Assembly (NCBI GenBank): GCA_963556695.1
Contig: CAUWAG010000003.1
Span: 6,572,001-6,636,000 of the forward strand
DNA: 64,000 nucleotides
Source: Anthostomella pinea
Lineage: Eukaryota; Ascomycota; Sordariomycetes; Xylariales; Xylariaceae
Direction: 5' to 3'
This document shows positions 22,078 to 32,439 of the stretch, piece by piece (within the stretch, counting starts at the first letter, position 1; every line of letters begins with the position of its first letter). The position numbers were made by a program, and so were the translations under genes. A model generated the notes under the pieces. That model was not told the DNA's origin, ran no database searches, and worked only from the letters and a program-made list of their open reading frames with translations.

Positions 22078-25000
22078 ATGGACGACGCCACGCGCAGCTC
22101 CATCGCCCAGGCTGCCGTAGCCGGCGGTTGCCTCCTGATATACTTTGCTCGATACGCGTTGCCCGAGGCGCCCCAATGGCTGCGCCCCTTCGCCAGGGAG
22201 GAGAACTGGCGCGATATCCGCGAGAGGCCGTGGACGATCTGGGCGATCTCTCTGCAGATGCTGTCCATAATCGGGCTCATCATCACCGCAGTCACCGCCG
22301 TCATCTCCTCCCCCAGCGTGTCCAGAATCCTGGAGCTGGCACCGTGGGCCGCGGCCCTGCTCATCGCGGCCGTGGACCGCCCGCGGAAGACGCCCAAGGC
22401 GCTGCTGGCGCTCTACGTCACCATCCTGGCGTGCGGCGTCGTCTCGCTCGCCGCCACCTACAGCCAGGCCGGGCTGGTACACGTCCTGAACCTGGCCGCC
22501 GTGTGCGTGGCGCTGGCGGCCGTCGTCGCCGTGCTGGCCATGCCCATGCGCGACCCGGACCTCGGGGACGCCTTCGGCATAGCGGGGTCCGAGGAGCCGC
22601 CGACGTCGCAGCTGCGCAGCCCCGAGGACAACCTCACGCCATGGCAGTTCATGACGGTCAGCTGGCTGGCGCCGCTGATCTCGCGCGGCTACTGCACGCG
22701 GCTCGATGACGGCGATGTGTGGTGCCTGCCTTATGATTTTCAACATAGCCGGCTGCTGGTGTTGTTTAGAGACCTCCAGGGCTCCATCATCCGCCGGCTG
22801 CTGTGCGCCAACGGCCTCGATCTTGCTATTATCACGGGCCTGGGAGTCCTCGAGGCCGTGGCGAACTTGTCGGTGCCTGTGCTGCTGCAGCACTTGCTGC
22901 AGTCTATCGAGCGCGGACCTGACCGCAGGAACGGGTCCGTCGCGTGGGCGTTGGCCATCCTGGCTGTCCGCCTCGTGGCTGCTCAGTCCAATGTCTTCTC
23001 GCTGTGGTTCAGCCGCCGCGCCTACGAGAGGTCGCGCGGCGAGATGCTCACCACCATCTACGCGAAGACCTTGACGCGTAAGTCTTTCGGCTTGCGCACA
23101 GAGGAGAAGGAGGATGCGCCCACCCAAGAGAATGGGCACCAGAATGGAAACGGGAACGGGGCCCAGCCCGAGTCCAACGAAGAGACGCACCTTCTAGGCG
23201 GTACGGCCGATAGTAAGCCCAAGAAAAGCCGCATGGCCCGGCTCCTGGGGTTCCTAAAACTGCGCAAGCGCAGCGCCGCCGCAAAGAAGAAGGCGGCCAA
23301 GGCCCCGGCAGAGCAGCCGGCGACCATGGGCAAGATCCTCAACCTGATGCGCAACGACGTGTACGAGGTAGCGCAGCGGTTCTGGGAGTTCCCGTCCATC
23401 GTCACGAAGCCGCTGCAGCTCGTGTTGTCCGTCGCCCTGGTGTGGCAGCTGCTCGGCTGGCCGTGCCTGCTGGGCATGGCCTGGGTCGTCACGATGCAGA
23501 CGGTCAACGCGGTCTGTGTGCGGCGCCTGCTCGTCAACGAGAGGCTGCGGCGCGCGGCGTCCGACGTGCGACTCCATGCCACGTCCCAGTTTGTCGAGGC
23601 TATCCGGCCTTTGAGGTGGTACGACTGGCAGTCCAAGTGGCTCACTGCCATCATGGAGGCAAGGGAGAAGGAGCTGCACTTGCGCATCCGCACCGGGCTG
23701 TGGAATATTGCCATTGGCGCTACTAACCTCGCAGCCGGCGCCCTGTTTCCGGTCTTCAGTTTCTTTGCGTATACTTATATAGCAGAGAGGCCGTTGCCAA
23801 TCGACGTCGCTTTTCCTGCGCTGCAGCTCTTCACGATGCTAGAGGGCAGCTTGAAGGAGCTGCCCAACCTAATCACAGTGCTCCTCAATGCTTCTGTTGC
23901 CATTGGCCGTCTGGAGGCTTTCATGGCGGAGCATGACAAGGAGGAGGGCGCGTACAACGACTCGACGTCTCAGATAATTGAATTCCGGGGTGCGTCGTTT
24001 GAGTGGACGACGAACCACAAGCGGGTGCTGGAGGACCTGACCTTGAGCTTTTCGACCGGCCTCACCGTCGTCTGCGGCAAGGTCGGCTCGGGAAAGACTG
24101 CGCTGCTGCAAGCCATCCTGGGCGAACTCGACAAAGTCAGGGGCGGCTGCGTGCTGCCAAACGAGATGGTGGGATACTGCGCGCAGGCGCCCTGGCTGCA
24201 GAACATGAGCATCCGCGATAATATTTTGTTTAACTTTCCCTTCGACGGCGCGCGGTACCGCAAGGTCCTCGACGCGTGCCAGCTTACGCAGGACCTGGCT
24301 AACTTTGCACACGGGGATCTCTCCAATATTGGAGAAAACGGCATCGGCCTCTCGGGCGGCCAGAAGGCGCGCGTCGCTCTTGCCAGGGCAGTGTATAGCA
24401 AGTCACGCATCCTGCTGCTCGACGACCCGCTTGCCGCGCTCGACCACAACACCGCCGAGGCTATCGTCCGCAAACTGTTCCGCGGGTCCCTGGTCGCGGG
24501 TCGTACGGTGGTGCTCGTCACGCACCGCGTGGATATGTGCACGCACCTCGCAGACCAGGTGGTCGAGATCACCGACGGCCGGGCCCGCGTCCTGCACGAG
24601 GACGAGATCGCCCGCGAGATCGACATCCTGGCCCGGGAGCAGGAGACCCTCGCCGTCGCGCGGGAGGAGGCCGCGTCGCACGAGGCCGCCACCGAGGAGC
24701 AGCAGGCCGCCGGCGCAGGCGTGCCTGATAAGTTTGTTACGGACGAGAACAGGGCGTCCGGCGGCGTCGTGGCTAGGATTTACTGGACGTACATCAAGGC
24801 GGGAAGGTTGACGTGGTGGGCGCTCGTCATCGCCATCTTCTCGGGGTTCCGCTTCCTGCGCGTGTTCAATTCTTGGTTTTTGAAGTCGTGGGGCGAGGCT
24901 TATCCCGTCGCCTCGGACGAGGTCGCGGCGCAGGTCCGGCGGCTGTCGGCGATGATATCGTCGTCCGCGGGTGTCAGCGTGGCGGACGGCGGCATTTTCG

Positions 25001-26523
25001 ATGGGCTGCCGAGTCCTGATGATGACGTCCTTCCGTGGTTGATGTGGTATGCGATCTTGGGTGTTGCGATGACCGTGTTCTTCACGCTGACGCAGTGCGG
25101 CTTGCTGCTGATCCTGTACACGGCAGCCAAAGATTTGTTTGGCCGCGTGCTGCAGCGCGTCAGCGGCGCCACGTTCCGCTTCTACGACGTGACGCCCGTG
25201 GGGCGGCTGATGAACCGGCTGACGTCGGACATCGGCATGCTGGACGGCGGCATCATCGCACCACTGCAGGACGTGGCGTTCTGGTCGCTGACTTGGGCGA
25301 CCTGCATGATCGTCATCTCGGCGACGACGCCCATATTCTTCGCGTTCGCGCTGGCCATGACGGCGTGGTTCGTCGCCATATTCTTGCGCTTCCTGCCGAC
25401 GTCGCAGAGCCTGCGTCGACTTGAAATGGTTTCGCTCAGCCCCTTAATGTCCAATTTTGGTATCCTGCTCGACGGGCTGGCTACTATTCGTGCTTTCCGC
25501 GCGCAGCCGCACTTCCAGGACCGCAATGTGGTCGTGACGGACGCCTTCCAGAAGATGGACCATTTCTACTGGAGCCTGCAGGCCTGGCTGCTGTACCGCT
25601 TCGACGCGCTCTCGGCCGTCTCGACCTTTGCGCTGACGCTGCTGGCGCTGTACCAGGGCCTGTCGCCCGGGCTGACGGCCTTTGTGCTCACCACGGCGTC
25701 ACAATTCGTCGATGCCACCCATGCGCTGTGCAAGGCGTACGGCCAGCTGCAGATGGACTTCGTCTCCGTGGAGCGCGTGGTCGAGCTCCTGGACCTCGAG
25801 CCGGAACCGAGCGGCGATGTCGAGCCCCCCGCCGCGTGGCCTGCGTACGGCGACGCCATCTCGTTCGAGGGCGTGACGGTCCGCTATGCGCCGCATCTCG
25901 AGCCTTCGCTGACCGGGGTCTCGTTCACGATCCCCGGCGGTGCGACGTGCGCGGTGCTAGGGCGCACGGGCTCGGGCAAGTCGACGCTGGCGCTTGCGCT
26001 GCTGGCGACGGTGCGGCCCGACCCCGGGGAAGGCGCTGGCGTCATCCGTGTCGGCGGCGTCGACATCGCGCGCGTCGACGTGCATGCCTGGCGGAGGCGC
26101 CTCAGCTTCGTCGCCCAGGACCCCGTCCTATTCCCCGGCACTTTGCGGGACAACCTCGACCCTTTGCAGCAGCACACGGACGCCGAGTGCAACACCACAC
26201 TACGGCGGATCCTGGGGGCCGGCTGGACGCTGTCGTCGCGCGTGGACGACGGGGGCAAGAACCTGAGCCAGGGGCAGCGGCAGCTGGTGGGGATCGGGCG
26301 CGCCGTGTTGAGGAGGAGTCCGGTGGTCATTCTGGACGAGGCGACCGCGTCTATTGATAAGCAGACGGCGCTGGCGATACAGGAGGTGCTGCGGGATGAG
26401 CTGAGGCTTAGCACGGTTATTACGATTGCGCATCGGATCGAGGCGGTAAGGGATGCGGATTACTTCGTAAGGTTGGATGGGGGGCGTGTTGTTGAGGCTG
26501 GGCCGGCTGTGAGGGATGGGTAG
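22078..26523 (+). CDS. ABCC/MRP-type ABC transporter, intronless
   Basis: Full-length multidrug-resistance-associated transporter of 1481 residues in a single exon. The N-terminal part has several hydrophobic helices (TMD0-like) before the first six-helix domain. NBD1 has Walker A GKVGSGKT (about 667-674), Q-loop AQAPWLQN, signature LSGGQ (759-763), Walker B ILLLDDP with Asp at the catalytic Glu position, and H-loop VTHR. NBD2 has Walker A GRTGSGKS (1295-1302), signature LSQGQ (1396-1400), Walker B VILDEA and TIAHR. This asymmetry, with degenerate NBD1 and complete NBD2, is characteristic of ABCC proteins. Substrates may be glutathione conjugates, drugs or secondary metabolites; membrane (plasma or vacuole) cannot be told. 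It is very GC-rich at third positions compared with neighbours, and many spurious antisense ORFs result. There is no introns-based frame correction to make; the gene looks intact. Confidence 0.96.
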   Translation: MDDATRSSIAQAAVAGGCLLIYFARYALPEAPQWLRPFAREENWRDIRERPWTIWAISLQMLSIIGLIITAVTAVISSPSVSRILELAPWAAALLIAAVDRPRKTPKALLALYVTILACGVVSLAATYSQAGLVHVLNLAAVCVALAAVVAVLAMPMRDPDLGDAFGIAGSEEPPTSQLRSPEDNLTPWQFMTVSWLAPLISRGYCTRLDDGDVWCLPYDFQHSRLLVLFRDLQGSIIRRLLCANGLDLAIITGLGVLEAVANLSVPVLLQHLLQSIERGPDRRNGSVAWALAILAVRLVAAQSNVFSLWFSRRAYERSRGEMLTTIYAKTLTRKSFGLRTEEKEDAPTQENGHQNGNGNGAQPESNEETHLLGGTADSKPKKSRMARLLGFLKLRKRSAAAKKKAAKAPAEQPATMGKILNLMRNDVYEVAQRFWEFPSIVTKPLQLVLSVALVWQLLGWPCLLGMAWVVTMQTVNAVCVRRLLVNERLRRAASDVRLHATSQFVEAIRPLRWYDWQSKWLTAIMEAREKELHLRIRTGLWNIAIGATNLAAGALFPVFSFFAYTYIAERPLPIDVAFPALQLFTMLEGSLKELPNLITVLLNASVAIGRLEAFMAEHDKEEGAYNDSTSQIIEFRGASFEWTTNHKRVLEDLTLSFSTGLTVVCGKVGSGKTALLQAILGELDKVRGGCVLPNEMVGYCAQAPWLQNMSIRDNILFNFPFDGARYRKVLDACQLTQDLANFAHGDLSNIGENGIGLSGGQKARVALARAVYSKSRILLLDDPLAALDHNTAEAIVRKLFRGSLVAGRTVVLVTHRVDMCTHLADQVVEITDGRARVLHEDEIAREIDILAREQETLAVAREEAASHEAATEEQQAAGAGVPDKFVTDENRASGGVVARIYWTYIKAGRLTWWALVIAIFSGFRFLRVFNSWFLKSWGEAYPVASDEVAAQVRRLSAMISSSAGVSVADGGIFDGLPSPDDDVLPWLMWYAILGVAMTVFFTLTQCGLLLILYTAAKDLFGRVLQRVSGATFRFYDVTPVGRLMNRLTSDIGMLDGGIIAPLQDVAFWSLTWATCMIVISATTPIFFAFALAMTAWFVAIFLRFLPTSQSLRRLEMVSLSPLMSNFGILLDGLATIRAFRAQPHFQDRNVVVTDAFQKMDHFYWSLQAWLLYRFDALSAVSTFALTLLALYQGLSPGLTAFVLTTASQFVDATHALCKAYGQLQMDFVSVERVVELLDLEPEPSGDVEPPAAWPAYGDAISFEGVTVRYAPHLEPSLTGVSFTIPGGATCAVLGRTGSGKSTLALALLATVRPDPGEGAGVIRVGGVDIARVDVHAWRRRLSFVAQDPVLFPGTLRDNLDPLQQHTDAECNTTLRRILGAGWTLSSRVDDGGKNLSQGQRQLVGIGRAVLRRSPVVILDEATASIDKQTALAIQEVLRDELRLSTVITIAHRIEAVRDADYFVRLDGGRVVEAGPAVRDG

Positions 26524-27935
26524 CACAGTGTACCGCACGTGCGGCAAGCTCGGTTGGATTCTGGATTTTGGGATTTGGGTTGTTTGCGGAGATTGGAATG
26601 TTTGCTTATGGGCTCATGATAATGTCGTGTCACGAGAAAATGGGGTTACGGGGCGTCGTGGGCGTTTTGGGTATATAAGGTACGTATAGAGATCGAAGTT
26701 GGATACTCCCCTCTAGCGTTGGCATATGCCGTTGGATAGATATATATCCTAATGTGAGCAAAAATCAGCATCAGACGTTCCCCCCCTCCCCGGGTGCGGT
26801 AAAGTAGTCGCCAGGATAAACCGAACGGAGTGACTAGGCTAGATGACCTAGCCGTCAGGTTTTCCGACAGTATAAGCTGACCTTGGCGGAATGCTGTTCT
26901 TTTTGCTATTTTGAACACTCTCTAAAGGTCTGCAGTTCAAGTGACATCTGTACAATCTTTTTATTTTTATTTTTGGGAGGGTAGTCTCTACCCACCCTGC
27001 TTTGGCATATATTATCGGTAACCAAACAGTGTTACTCACCGTACCTGCTTCGAATATACTTCTCGGTAGTCTTTATGGCTGGCCTCTTTGCGAGGTAACG
27101 ATATGCCTGAAGGCTTTGCGGCATGGACTGTCATTCGTGGAAACGTGTAGATCCTATGTCCTTTACTAGCCCCGTCAGTAATCTCTGGGCTCTGGGAACC
27201 CCAGGATTGTCTCTGAAGAAGGCACGGACAGCTTCTTGAAAGTAGTCAGATTGGAAGAATATCTCACCACATACGTTATCCTGACGCTCATACTGTCGAG
27301 TTGCCAGTAGCGGCAACGAGTGTACCGATATATGGCCTTGCAGTGGGCTTTGGAAGTATCCCCCTTCGACTTTGACATGATCACCCATTAATTTACCTTC
27401 GACTTTAGGAACACCCCTAGCGCGCTATGGCGCTGTATGGCAAATCATTTCTATTGCATTTCTCTTCATGTGCCAGTACAATCACATATACTAGAAGCAT
27501 CAGCTACACCCTTGTGATTTGAGTACTGTTAGCAAAGGGTCACGTTGCACAGTCTGTGATTGCTTTCACATTCAAAGGCATCCAAGGCCATTGTGTTGGT
27601 TGGGTCCTGTATATTTCCCTATCCTGAACCTGCTGCCGCATACGACCGGATCACTTGTGGTGGTCGTCATGGTAGTCATGTCCAGCCGACCAGACGATCC
27701 GTATTCACCGTCGTGATAGCCATTGCCCATAGGCCGGACATTAGAGGGTCGAGTAAAGGGGAGAATCCACCACCAGGTTGTTGTCTGCATATCTCGACGC
27801 ATGATCACCTGCTGATCCAGGACGCTGGCCACGGATGTTGGTGTACAGAGAGCGGATACGCTGCATCACGAGGGCCGAGTGCAGATTGGCAGGTTGGTAT
27901 TCTAGCAGTACCGGCATTACTAACAAGCTTAGCAT
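26524..27935. other. gene-poor stretch; no intact gene
   Basis: Contains TATA-like AT-rich sequence and short ORFs. A minus-strand frame at 27131-27388 (containing GEIFFQSDYFQEAVRAFFRD) looks coding-like but has no recognised domain and no start. It may be an outlying part of the decayed region that follows. Confidence 0.4.
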
Positions 27936-28407
27936 CTATAGCATGTTAAGATTCTGGAATTGTGGTGGGTTATATAGATGCATCGCGATTAAGTGCACCT
28001 CCTTCGGCAGCACCTCATTCCTAGCGAATTGCGCCAGTCGATCAGGGTGACAGGGATCGTTCGGCTTAGGGGGAAGCCTCCCCAAGACGCGATGTGCGTA
28101 ATTCCACATGGGCTGGTGGTTGGTAACGAGCAGGAACATTGGGTCTCCCTTCCAGTCCCTGACTGAATGCTCTTCATTCGTACCTCGGAAGACCACGCTG
28201 TCGCCCGGCTGATATGACAGTTTCATACCAGAATTGGGGAAACAAAGATCACCATACATCGAAGATCAAGTGCTCGGGGCCACGATCGTCTCGGCGATCA
28301 AGGAGTCCACCGCTTAACGCCCAGTGGTTTTCGTACGCGAAGCGGAAGGTGGCGGAAAGCACCTGCTGGAGGTGCGGTTGTGCCCGGTATATAAACTGAA
28401 CGCCCAT
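27936..28407 (-). pseudogene. broken dioxygenase-like gene fragment
   Basis: Two adjoining minus-strand pieces read as one protein if one base is restored at about 28260. The upstream piece (about 28407-28262) contains LQQVLSATFRFAYENHWALS and ends PEHLIFD; the downstream piece (28259-27936) starts YGDLCFPNSGMKLSYQPGD and continues VVFRGTNEEHSVRDWKG. The downstream piece resembles the C-terminal half of fungal 2-oxoglutarate/Fe(II) dioxygenase-like proteins (G-x-L-x-x-P pattern, a tight PGD-x-V-x-x-RG turn, then E-H). That assignment is tentative and from memory of the motif only. There is no start codon and no upstream half, and further stops occur upstream, so the gene is not functional as it stands. 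Confidence 0.45.
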
Positions 28408-28699
28408 GGGCGCCGAGGAGATCTCTCAGCTTTTCCAGCTGTCGGTTGTCGACGAGCGTATGCGTCAAATGGGCCTCGTCGGTGCCCATGAAGCGGTATC
28501 GAAGACTCTATTGTTGCTCGCCTTGGTGACTTCGCTCTCGTGCAAGTGCAATTCGGCACTGTAAGAAGGAAGCAGGACGCGAAATATGATGCTCTCAACG
28601 TGTCCTTGCTAGGCACTGGCGATGGTGGTCAACGCCTGCCGGAGGCGCCTTGTCCTTGGTAATACCAAGATTCGAAGGTAATCTCCTCCGTGGCAGACC

Positions 28700-29160
28700 C
28701 GTTCAAGATCTCATCGACATACCGCTGTCCGTACCGTCGGGTTGTTGTTTCGGTCGCCAGTGGCCTTGTCACCAGGCTTGGGGAAGAAGCGAATGTGATG
28801 TCGCTTGATGGCAACAATCACAGTGAACTTAGGCGGACCCGGAGCGTTCGCCTCGCGGAACATTACCTTGATCTCCTTGAGTTCTCGGTCGATGACCTGC
28901 TGGAACTGACCTTCGGCACAGCCATCGCGAAGGAAGTAGACGTGCTGGGAAAGCACTTGTTGGTGTCGATCCAGTACTTCAGAAGGCGAGGGGAGAGGGA
29001 GTGCATTGTGGTGCTAGAAGCAATCTCGACTCTCCAGCCGTTGGTCTCGCAGGCGCATGTCACCCTCAGCAGCCAACGCGGAGCAGGCATAGAGAAAGGC
29101 ATCCTTGGAAACGTCGCCCGGGTGTCGTCTCTTGAGATTCCGGCTCATCTTGCAGTAGAA
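28700..29160 (-). pseudogene. Argonaute PIWI-domain relic
   Basis: Minus-strand pieces in two or three frames line up with the order of an Argonaute PIWI domain. A segment NGWRVEIASSTTMHSLSPRL followed by LKYWIDTNK lies in one frame. After a one-base shift near 28950 comes LSQHVYFLRDGCAEGQFQQV, then PPKFTVIVAIKRHHIRFFP and GDRNNNP. The block matches the family consensus [YF]RDGVSEGQF...KFTVIV..KRHH.RFFP...N.NP, including the RDG aspartate, one of the catalytic residues. Upstream, HPGDVSK may be the remains of the GADVTHP motif. The C-terminal end with the catalytic His is not found intact, and there are no PAZ or MID domains and no start codon nearby. This is a decayed Argonaute gene or a fragment moved here. 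Confidence 0.7.
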
Positions 29161-29346
29161 GGGGAACCCGTGAGGATGAAGCGGATTGGTCGGGAACGAG
29201 GGCTAATCCGAGAATCTCATGCGTCTTCAGTCGCCTGGCGCTTCATGTTCTGGGAACTAGCCATGTCTCGCGATCGACCTCATGGGAGGACACTTCATGG
29301 AATGGGCTAGTGGTCAAGTCAGATTCCCGAGCACAGGCGACGAACT

Positions 29347-30023
29347 TCACGATGCGGAGCAGGGGAACTTACGTCCGGCTTCCGGCGTCTCGGTTTGCGG
29401 CACCCAACAAACAGGGTTATGCTCCCATCGCCACTGGAACCCCATCGGCACCGTCGGCTGGCAGTAGCGGCAGATGAAGAATATCACGGCACACATCCTG
29501 ATGGTCGTGAACTGGAGCCAGTCCACGAGGTCGTCAGCCATGGTAGGGTTGGTGGCCGCAATATTGTTCAGGTTGAGAGTGACGGAGTAGCCATGGCGGT
29601 TACGGGCGACTACGAAGCCGACACCAGTGAGGTAGAACTCATCGAGCATGAGGGAATCCTCAATGGCGGGGTATCGCAAACGTGTCTACTCAGCGAGCGA
29701 CATGCCCCAATCCTGACCCCAGATACCATCTTCCCCTGTCATGGCGTCGGTGCTAGCAATGGGAGCGTACGGCTGCTGGTTGCTGTACGGAGTGGTGCCT
29801 GGATCATAATCAGTTAGGTATACAGTAACTCGCAGCAGCAGCAACTAGTAGTGCTCACGTTTGCGCTCGGTGGGCCAAACCGACCCATTCTTGCCATCAG
29901 CATTGCCGGTAGGGGCCTCAAGGTAATGCTGTACTGGCTTCGCTTCTTGGTGCGGCTTGTCGATGCTGGACTCGGGCGATTCTCCGCTGCCGCAGACCGG
30001 GCAGTCGGCCTTCTGCTGACAAG
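29347..30023 (-). pseudogene. unknown gene remnant with a canonical intron and an in-frame stop
   Basis: Exon-like 30023-29859 (contains CQQKADCPVCGSGES) and 29798 onward are joined by a convincing 60-nt intron (donor GTGAGC, branch CTAAC, acceptor CCAG). The joined frame reads through TPYSNQQPYAPIASTDAM and WGQDWGMSLAE to TAG at 29688-29686. It then stays open in the same frame for about 110 codons (LMLDEFYLTGVGFVVARNRH, MADDLVDWLQFTTIRM, FICRYCQPTVPMGFQWRWEH) until a GTAAGT donor-like site. Either the TAG is the true stop of a small gene or it interrupts a longer one. The CPVC and CRYC cysteine pairs might bind zinc, which is speculative. Not recognised. Confidence 0.4.
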
Positions 30024-30299
30024 CTGAGGAAAAATAAGGGAAAGAGACGAGATTTGCAGAAAATGGAAGGTGTGTGGAGGATTCATCTCCAGAGACACTT
30101 TCCCATCATCATCCTGCCATTCCTAATTTTCCCAAACTCGATCCCGCTCACCGCCCCGAAGCCGCAAGAACACAACACTGCAGTCTGACACGTATTAGCC
30201 CCAAGTCCGAAACCTGACAAGCAAACCATGGTGTAAGCGCATCTTCAGTATCCCTGGCCAGGGTATGATTTAACGGCGCTGACACTGATGACCAAAGTC

Positions 30300-32100
30300 C
30301 GCACACGTGTATAAGGCAGATTACTCATTCCCCTTCCTATCGCCTCTGTTGCCGTTCCCATTCCCTCTGCTCAACTAGACACCACTGCGACCTCATAGTC
30401 AACGACCGCATTGGCACCCCAGTTCTCGTCTCTTGTACAATGTCTTGATCCCTTTTGCAATGCTCTGAGAGAGCTTTACATGTTCGGGGTTGCTCCAAGT
30501 CAGCTCGGATAGACCCTTGAGCCACCATGACTTGAAGGCATCTCGGCCCCGGCGCGTTAATTTCTTCGTTGATAACCTTCACCTCGGCTTCCTAAGTAGC
30601 GTGTCTCGACTTCTCCATTTGTGTCGGTGGAGGTGCTGTGACGGCAAGAATGACAAAGAGACCATGCAGTGCGTTGGACGCTTGGCACCATCGAGAAGAC
30701 GTGCCAGACCATTCATACTCATCATTGTGGTGGCTAACATCCATTGCGCTCACAAGGGCAGGTTAGCTCCTGCAGCCTGTCACGCGTATTGCACCTCGTG
30801 GCCGATCAAAGCGCCAGTCTGGTCGTGAATGCTATCAGCAGCCTCGTCCCTCGCGCCACGACAGCATTGGGGTACCATGGAAGCCGCTGAGTAAGGTAGT
30901 TTCGGAGAAGAGAATAAGGTAAATTAAGACCAAGGTCGAGAGTCCAAGGCCGCCATCTATCCTTCCTGATGTTTCCCTTTGCCAAACAGCGGGAGACCGT
31001 GCAAACCAGCCCGAAGGCCGTGCCAGACCATGTTGTTCATCCAACCTTTGTGCTGAAAGTCGTTGCTAACATAACGGACCATACATAGGTAGGCAATCGT
31101 CCTGGCAGTCATTGCCCTATCCGTTTTCTTCAGTGCTCGGAGCTGCATTCTGGGATGCGTGGCTCTACTTGGGTCCATCCCCATGGCTCTGTCCTCCTCC
31201 TCCCGACGGTCTTGTTTTCTGCGTCCCTCTTCCTGTTGCACAGCCTGACCTTGGTTGGTCATCTGGGCCTTGTGGCCTGCTCGTTCTTCTACCAGGGAGG
31301 GCAGCTCAAGTCCTTGGACATTTGCTTGGTCAGCATCTTCCAGGATATCCTGCAAACCTTGGGCTAGTTCATGAATCATGGGCTCAGACTGTTCTTGGGC
31401 AGCAAGCGCTTTCTGTTTGTCTCGATGAACCTTTGTAGCTCAAACAATGTTGGTTCTTTCTCAAGCGAGAATGCCAGATACGTCCCGGGCGACATGAGCT
31501 TCTGGAAGAGATAGTCGACGCACATGCGCTGAGTGAGAAGTCTCACAACGGCCATTGGACGATCCCAAGTTGTCGTGGTAGTCATTGCCGTATCCATTTT
31601 CTTCAGTGCTCTGAGCTACATCCCGGGGTGCTTGATTATGCTTGGACCGCATGGCCTCAGGGCTGAATCTGGGACTCTTGAGCTCCCTGGTCCTCGTGTG
31701 AGCAGTCTCACGGAGAGACCGTCGCTGATTTCCAGGTACCCCTTCCCATCTCCTTCGCCGAGTGCCGGACTGCCTCCCTCGACAAGAAGCATTTACTTGG
31801 CCAAGCCAGCACCATTGTTCTCGTCTGACAAGTTCGGCCAAATCACTGCCTTGCCTATCTACGTGTGGGCCGTTCAGGACGTTTCGCTCGACTCGCTGCA
31901 GCTCGTGGCCGACTGCGACAGCGGCAGCGGCAGCTTCTCGCTCGCATCGGCGCTGGTGGCAGCGTCTGATGCCGAGGTGCATGAGGTAGCCGCAGCCAGC
32001 GGTGGCGCCAACTACCAACTGCGACAAGGGCGAAGAAGTACGCCGCGCCGAACCATGTCGCGTCGTCACCCATCTCTGCGGTGGCCGTCAGTCTTGAGAC
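30300..32100 (-). other. coding-like minus-strand debris with an internal duplication
   Basis: Several minus-strand pieces look coding-like but cannot be joined into a gene: around 30400-30560 (RDAFKSWWLKGLSELTWSNP), around 31380-31000 (DKQKALAAQEQSEPMIHELA, then a highly charged stretch rich in Gln, Glu and Arg) and 31600-31380 (SPGTYLAFSLEKEPTLFELQ). Frames change between them without good splice sites. About 75 bases near 31086-31160 and 31563-31640 are recognisably similar, showing a diverged direct duplication. No function assigned. Confidence 0.35.
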
Positions 32101-32356
32101 AGGGTTAGACGCGCTTCGGGCTGATCGTGGAATGAAACTTACTGCCGGTCTGCTTCAAGTGTTAGTAGTCTTGATGTTCAGTCAGCCTTGGGGTACCTCT
32201 GACCAGGCGCTCTGCATGAGATTTCTCGGGGTGGTGACCTTGGCCTTTCTTCTGAACCCTTTTCACTTCCTTCCCCTTTGCGTTATCAGCAATTTTCGAA
32301 TCATCTGAGTGAACTGAGCCGCCCGGGTTGAACGAGTCATCCGAGGTTTCCTCATT

Positions 32357-32392
32357 GTCTGAGCCGTCTGAGCCGTCTGAGCCGTCTGAGCC
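32357..32392. repeat. 9-bp tandem repeat, four copies
   Basis: Four exact GTCTGAGCC units, in non-coding or decayed sequence. Confidence 0.9.
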
Positions 32393-32439
32393 TTCTTCTA
32401 TACGAGCCTTGCCAACGGACCATTCGAGATAATGATCGC

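Noticed and set aside
22078..26523. Several long ORFs antisense or out of frame to the ABC transporter
   Set aside because: They are shadows of a GC-rich reading frame, with biased composition and no domains.
28690..29310. 206-codon plus-strand ORF
   Set aside because: Antisense to the Argonaute relic, whose motifs are clear on the minus strand.
31533..32108. 191-codon plus-strand ORF with a hydrophobic start
   Set aside because: Overlaps minus-strand coding-like pieces. Its sequence is Ser/Ala-rich without a domain, in a decayed tract.
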